Assembly (NCBI GenBank): GCA_903881515.1
Contig: CAIRTN010000206.1
Coordinates: 1-43,283 of the forward strand
Source: an uncultured Rhodospirillales bacterium
GTDB lineage: Bacteria > Pseudomonadota > Alphaproteobacteria > Acetobacterales > Acetobacteraceae
Direction of reading: 5' to 3'
Length of the DNA: 43,283 nucleotides
Shown: piece by piece, positions 41,586 to 43,283 of the stretch
How positions within the stretch are numbered: position 1 is the first letter of the stretch
Layout: each line of letters begins with the position of its first letter
The notes under the pieces: generated by a model
What the model was told of the DNA's origin: nothing
The model's input: only the letters and a program-made list of their open reading frames with translations
The model's database searches: none
Program-made: the position numbers and the translations under genes

Positions 41586-42502
41586 CCGCCCATCCGGATG
41601 CGGGGATCGATCAGCGCGTAGGCGAGATCAGCCAGCAGGTTCATGCCGACATAGACCACCGAGACGAACAGCACGATCGCCTGCACGATCAGGAAATCGC
41701 GGGCCTGGATCGACTGGATCGCCAATTGGCCGATGCCGGGCCAGGCGAACACCGTCTCGACGATCACCGCGCCGGCTAGCAGGTTGCCGACCTCGAGCGC
41801 GGCGACGGTGACCACCGGGATTGCGGCGTTGCGCAGCACGTGGCGCGCCACCACCGCGGCGCGGGACAGGCCGCGGGCGCGGGCGGCGTTGACGTAGTCG
41901 CGCGACAGTTCGTCCAGCACCGCGATGCGCGTCATCCGCGCGAAGGTGGACATGGTGAGCGCGCCCAGTGCCACCGAGGGCATCACCAGCGAGGCGATGC
42001 CGTCCACCCCGGAGGTCGGCAGCCAGCCGAGGGTAACGCCGAACAGCAGGATCAGCAGGATGCCCGACCAGAAGGTGGGCAGGCTCTGCCCGGCCAGCAC
42101 GAAGCCGGCCAGGGCGCGCTCGATCAGGCCGCCCCGCCACACCGCCATCATCACCCCGGCCGGGATGCCGATGCCGAGCGCCACCAGCAGGGCACCGGTG
42201 GCCAGCGCCACGGTGTAGGGAATGCGCTCGGCCACCAATCCGAACACCGGGGTGCGCTGCACCAGGCTGTCGCCCAGATCCAGCCGCAGGAGATCGAGCA
42301 GGTAGGCGCCGTACTGCACCAGCAGCGGACGGTCGAAGCCCAAAGCGTGCCGCAACTGCGCGATCTGCTCGGCGGTTGCGCCTTCCGGCACCAGCAGCAG
42401 CGTCGGGTCGCCGGACAGGCGCATGATGAAGAACACGATGGTCAGCACCCCGAGGGTGGCGACCACCGCCTGTCCGAAGCGGCCGGCGATGTGACGGGTC
42501 AT
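41582..42502 (-). CDS. Oligopeptide-type ABC transporter permease, DppB-like (second system)
   Basis: 306 residues starting MTRHIAGRFGQAVVATLGVLTIVFFIMRLSGDP, a typical DppB beginning with a proper ATG, in contrast to its counterpart at 20925-21869. Six membrane segments; the EAA loop is RDYVNAARARGLSRAAVVARHVLRN. It starts 7 bases after the stop of the binding-protein gene. Confidence 0.95.
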   Translation of the reverse strand: MTRHIAGRFGQAVVATLGVLTIVFFIMRLSGDPTLLLVPEGATAEQIAQLRHALGFDRPLLVQYGAYLLDLLRLDLGDSLVQRTPVFGLVAERIPYTVALATGALLVALGIGIPAGVMMAVWRGGLIERALAGFVLAGQSLPTFWSGILLILLFGVTLGWLPTSGVDGIASLVMPSVALGALTMSTFARMTRIAVLDELSRDYVNAARARGLSRAAVVARHVLRNAAIPVVTVAALEVGNLLAGAVIVETVFAWPGIGQLAIQSIQARDFLIVQAIVLFVSVVYVGMNLLADLAYALIDPRIRMGG

Positions 42503-42509
42503 CGGCGCG

Positions 42510-43283
42510 TCAGGGCGCCCATTTCATGTCCATCACGAAGAACGCCTCGTTGGCGGTCGGCGTCCATTTCAGTTCCTTGCGGGCGGCGTAGATCGCCACA
42601 TCCTGGAACAGGCCGATGCCGGGGACTTCCTCGCGCAGGATCTCGAAGGCGCGGCGGTAATGCGCCAGCCGCTTTGCGGGATCGAGGATGGCGCGGGCGG
42701 TATCGACCTCGGTGTCGAACTCCGGGTTGGCGAATTTCGACCAGATCGAGCCGCTGCGGAACAGCGGGAAGATCACGCCGTCGGCATCCTGACAGGCGCA
42801 GGACCAGCGGCCCTGCGACAGCGCGCCGGCTTCCTCTGGCGTGCCCTGGCGGCGGCGCAGATAGGTTGGCTGGTCGATCACCGTGATCTCTACGCTGAGG
42901 CCGATATCGGCCAGCATCTGTTGCACCGCCTCGTTCAGGCGCCGGTCATAGGCGGGGGATGTCAGGAAGGTCAGCTTGGCGCCGGTGGCGCCGGCTTCCT
43001 TGACCAGGGCGCGCGCCTTGGCCTGATCGAACGGCCAGCCCGCGACATCCGGTACATAGCCGAAATTGGCCGGCGTCAGCACGATGTTCACCGGCTTGGC
43101 GTACCCCTGCTGCAAAGCGGTGATGATGGTGTCGCGGTCGATCGCCATGGCGATCGCCTGGCGCACCCGCTTGTCCTTGGTCGGACCGGCCTGGGCGTTG
43201 ACGAAGAGATAGGCGATCCGTTCGGTGGGCACCGGCAGCAATTGCAGCGCTTTCTCGGTCTTCAGCGCCTCGGCATCATCCGG
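42510..43283 (-). CDS. ABC transporter substrate-binding protein, peptide family (second system, partial)
   Basis: The C-terminal 257 residues of a family-5 binding protein; the N-terminus and signal lie beyond the window. Landmarks: KDKRVRQAIAMAIDRDTII, FDQAKARALVKEAG, and a late IGLFQDVAIYAARKELKWTP. It is first in the visible part of the operon with dppB, C, D and F homologues, so it is the cognate receptor. Ligand unknown. Confidence 0.92.
   Translation of the reverse strand, partial: PDDAEALKTEKALQLLPVPTERIAYLFVNAQAGPTKDKRVRQAIAMAIDRDTIITALQQGYAKPVNIVLTPANFGYVPDVAGWPFDQAKARALVKEAGATGAKLTFLTSPAYDRRLNEAVQQMLADIGLSVEITVIDQPTYLRRRQGTPEEAGALSQGRWSCACQDADGVIFPLFRSGSIWSKFANPEFDTEVDTARAILDPAKRLAHYRRAFEILREEVPGIGLFQDVAIYAARKELKWTPTANEAFFVMDMKWAP

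Noticed and set aside
1-43283. CRISPR arrays, complete insertion sequences, rRNA or tRNA genes
   Set aside because: I found no regularly spaced direct repeats, no transposase or integrase sequence, and no convincing tRNA or rRNA on either strand.

Overview
The window is very GC-rich with almost no gaps between genes. It looks like an alphaproteobacterial chromosome, most likely Rhodospirillales/Acetobacteraceae. That placement is an inference from base composition, gene families, the small Pro/Arg-rich proteins and the A/T-tract palindromes; no rRNA or tRNA gene is present to confirm it. The content is accessory metabolism: two complete oligopeptide-type (Dpp/Opp) ABC transporters plus two stand-alone peptide-type binding proteins, a branched-chain-type (Liv) ABC transporter, four M20-family metallopeptidases/amidohydrolases, an aminotransferase, a molybdenum hydroxylase and a purine-salvage unit.

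Layout. 1-865: a lipoprotein gene cut after 32 codons, abutting a sulfotransferase gene that lacks its 5' end. 866-3991 (minus): an orphan NodT-type outer-membrane efflux lipoprotein and a peptide-type binding protein. 4090-6131 (plus): a class II aldolase overlapping an M20 dipeptidase. 6170-8388 (minus): another peptide-type binding protein and a DUF1028 protein. 8486-11532 (plus): tandem AbgB-like M20 amidohydrolases. 11533-13743: a long, gene-poor stretch with one minus-strand, lower-GC gene of unknown function lying between inverted copies of a palindromic repeat. 13744-17628 (plus): a xanthine-oxidase-family hydroxylase (FAD, 2Fe-2S and Mo subunits) followed by a MoaD/ThiS-like sulfur carrier. 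17784-18218: a small Pro/Arg-rich protein. 18237-24963 (minus): a Dpp operon with two binding proteins. 25135-26069 (plus): an L,D-transpeptidase-like protein without signal peptide, overlapped by a secreted four-cysteine protein. 26168-28548 (plus): an aminotransferase and an ArgE-like deacetylase. 28751 onward: a second Pro/Arg-rich gene whose frame has lost its stop. 29336-35694 (minus): a QuiC-like 3-dehydroshikimate dehydratase/HPPD fusion, then livH-livM-livG-livF and a Liv-type binding protein. 35777-38855 (plus): a GntR regulator, a phosphoribosyltransferase and adenine deaminase in an overlapping operon. 38852-43283 (minus): a second Dpp operon whose binding protein runs off the window.

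How it fits together (inference). The Dpp systems and extra binding proteins would import peptides or other amide compounds. The M20 enzymes, ArgE-like enzyme, aminotransferase and DUF1028 protein would hydrolyse and transaminate them. The Mo hydroxylase would oxidise an unidentified, probably heterocyclic or aldehyde, substrate. The QuiC-Liv operon suggests uptake of a shikimate/quinate-type or other aromatic acid and its conversion to protocatechuate.

The least ordinary items are the dispersed palindrome family (seven copies), its position just upstream of both Pro/Arg-rich paralogues, and the L,D-transpeptidase plus secreted-partner pair, which resembles an effector/immunity arrangement.
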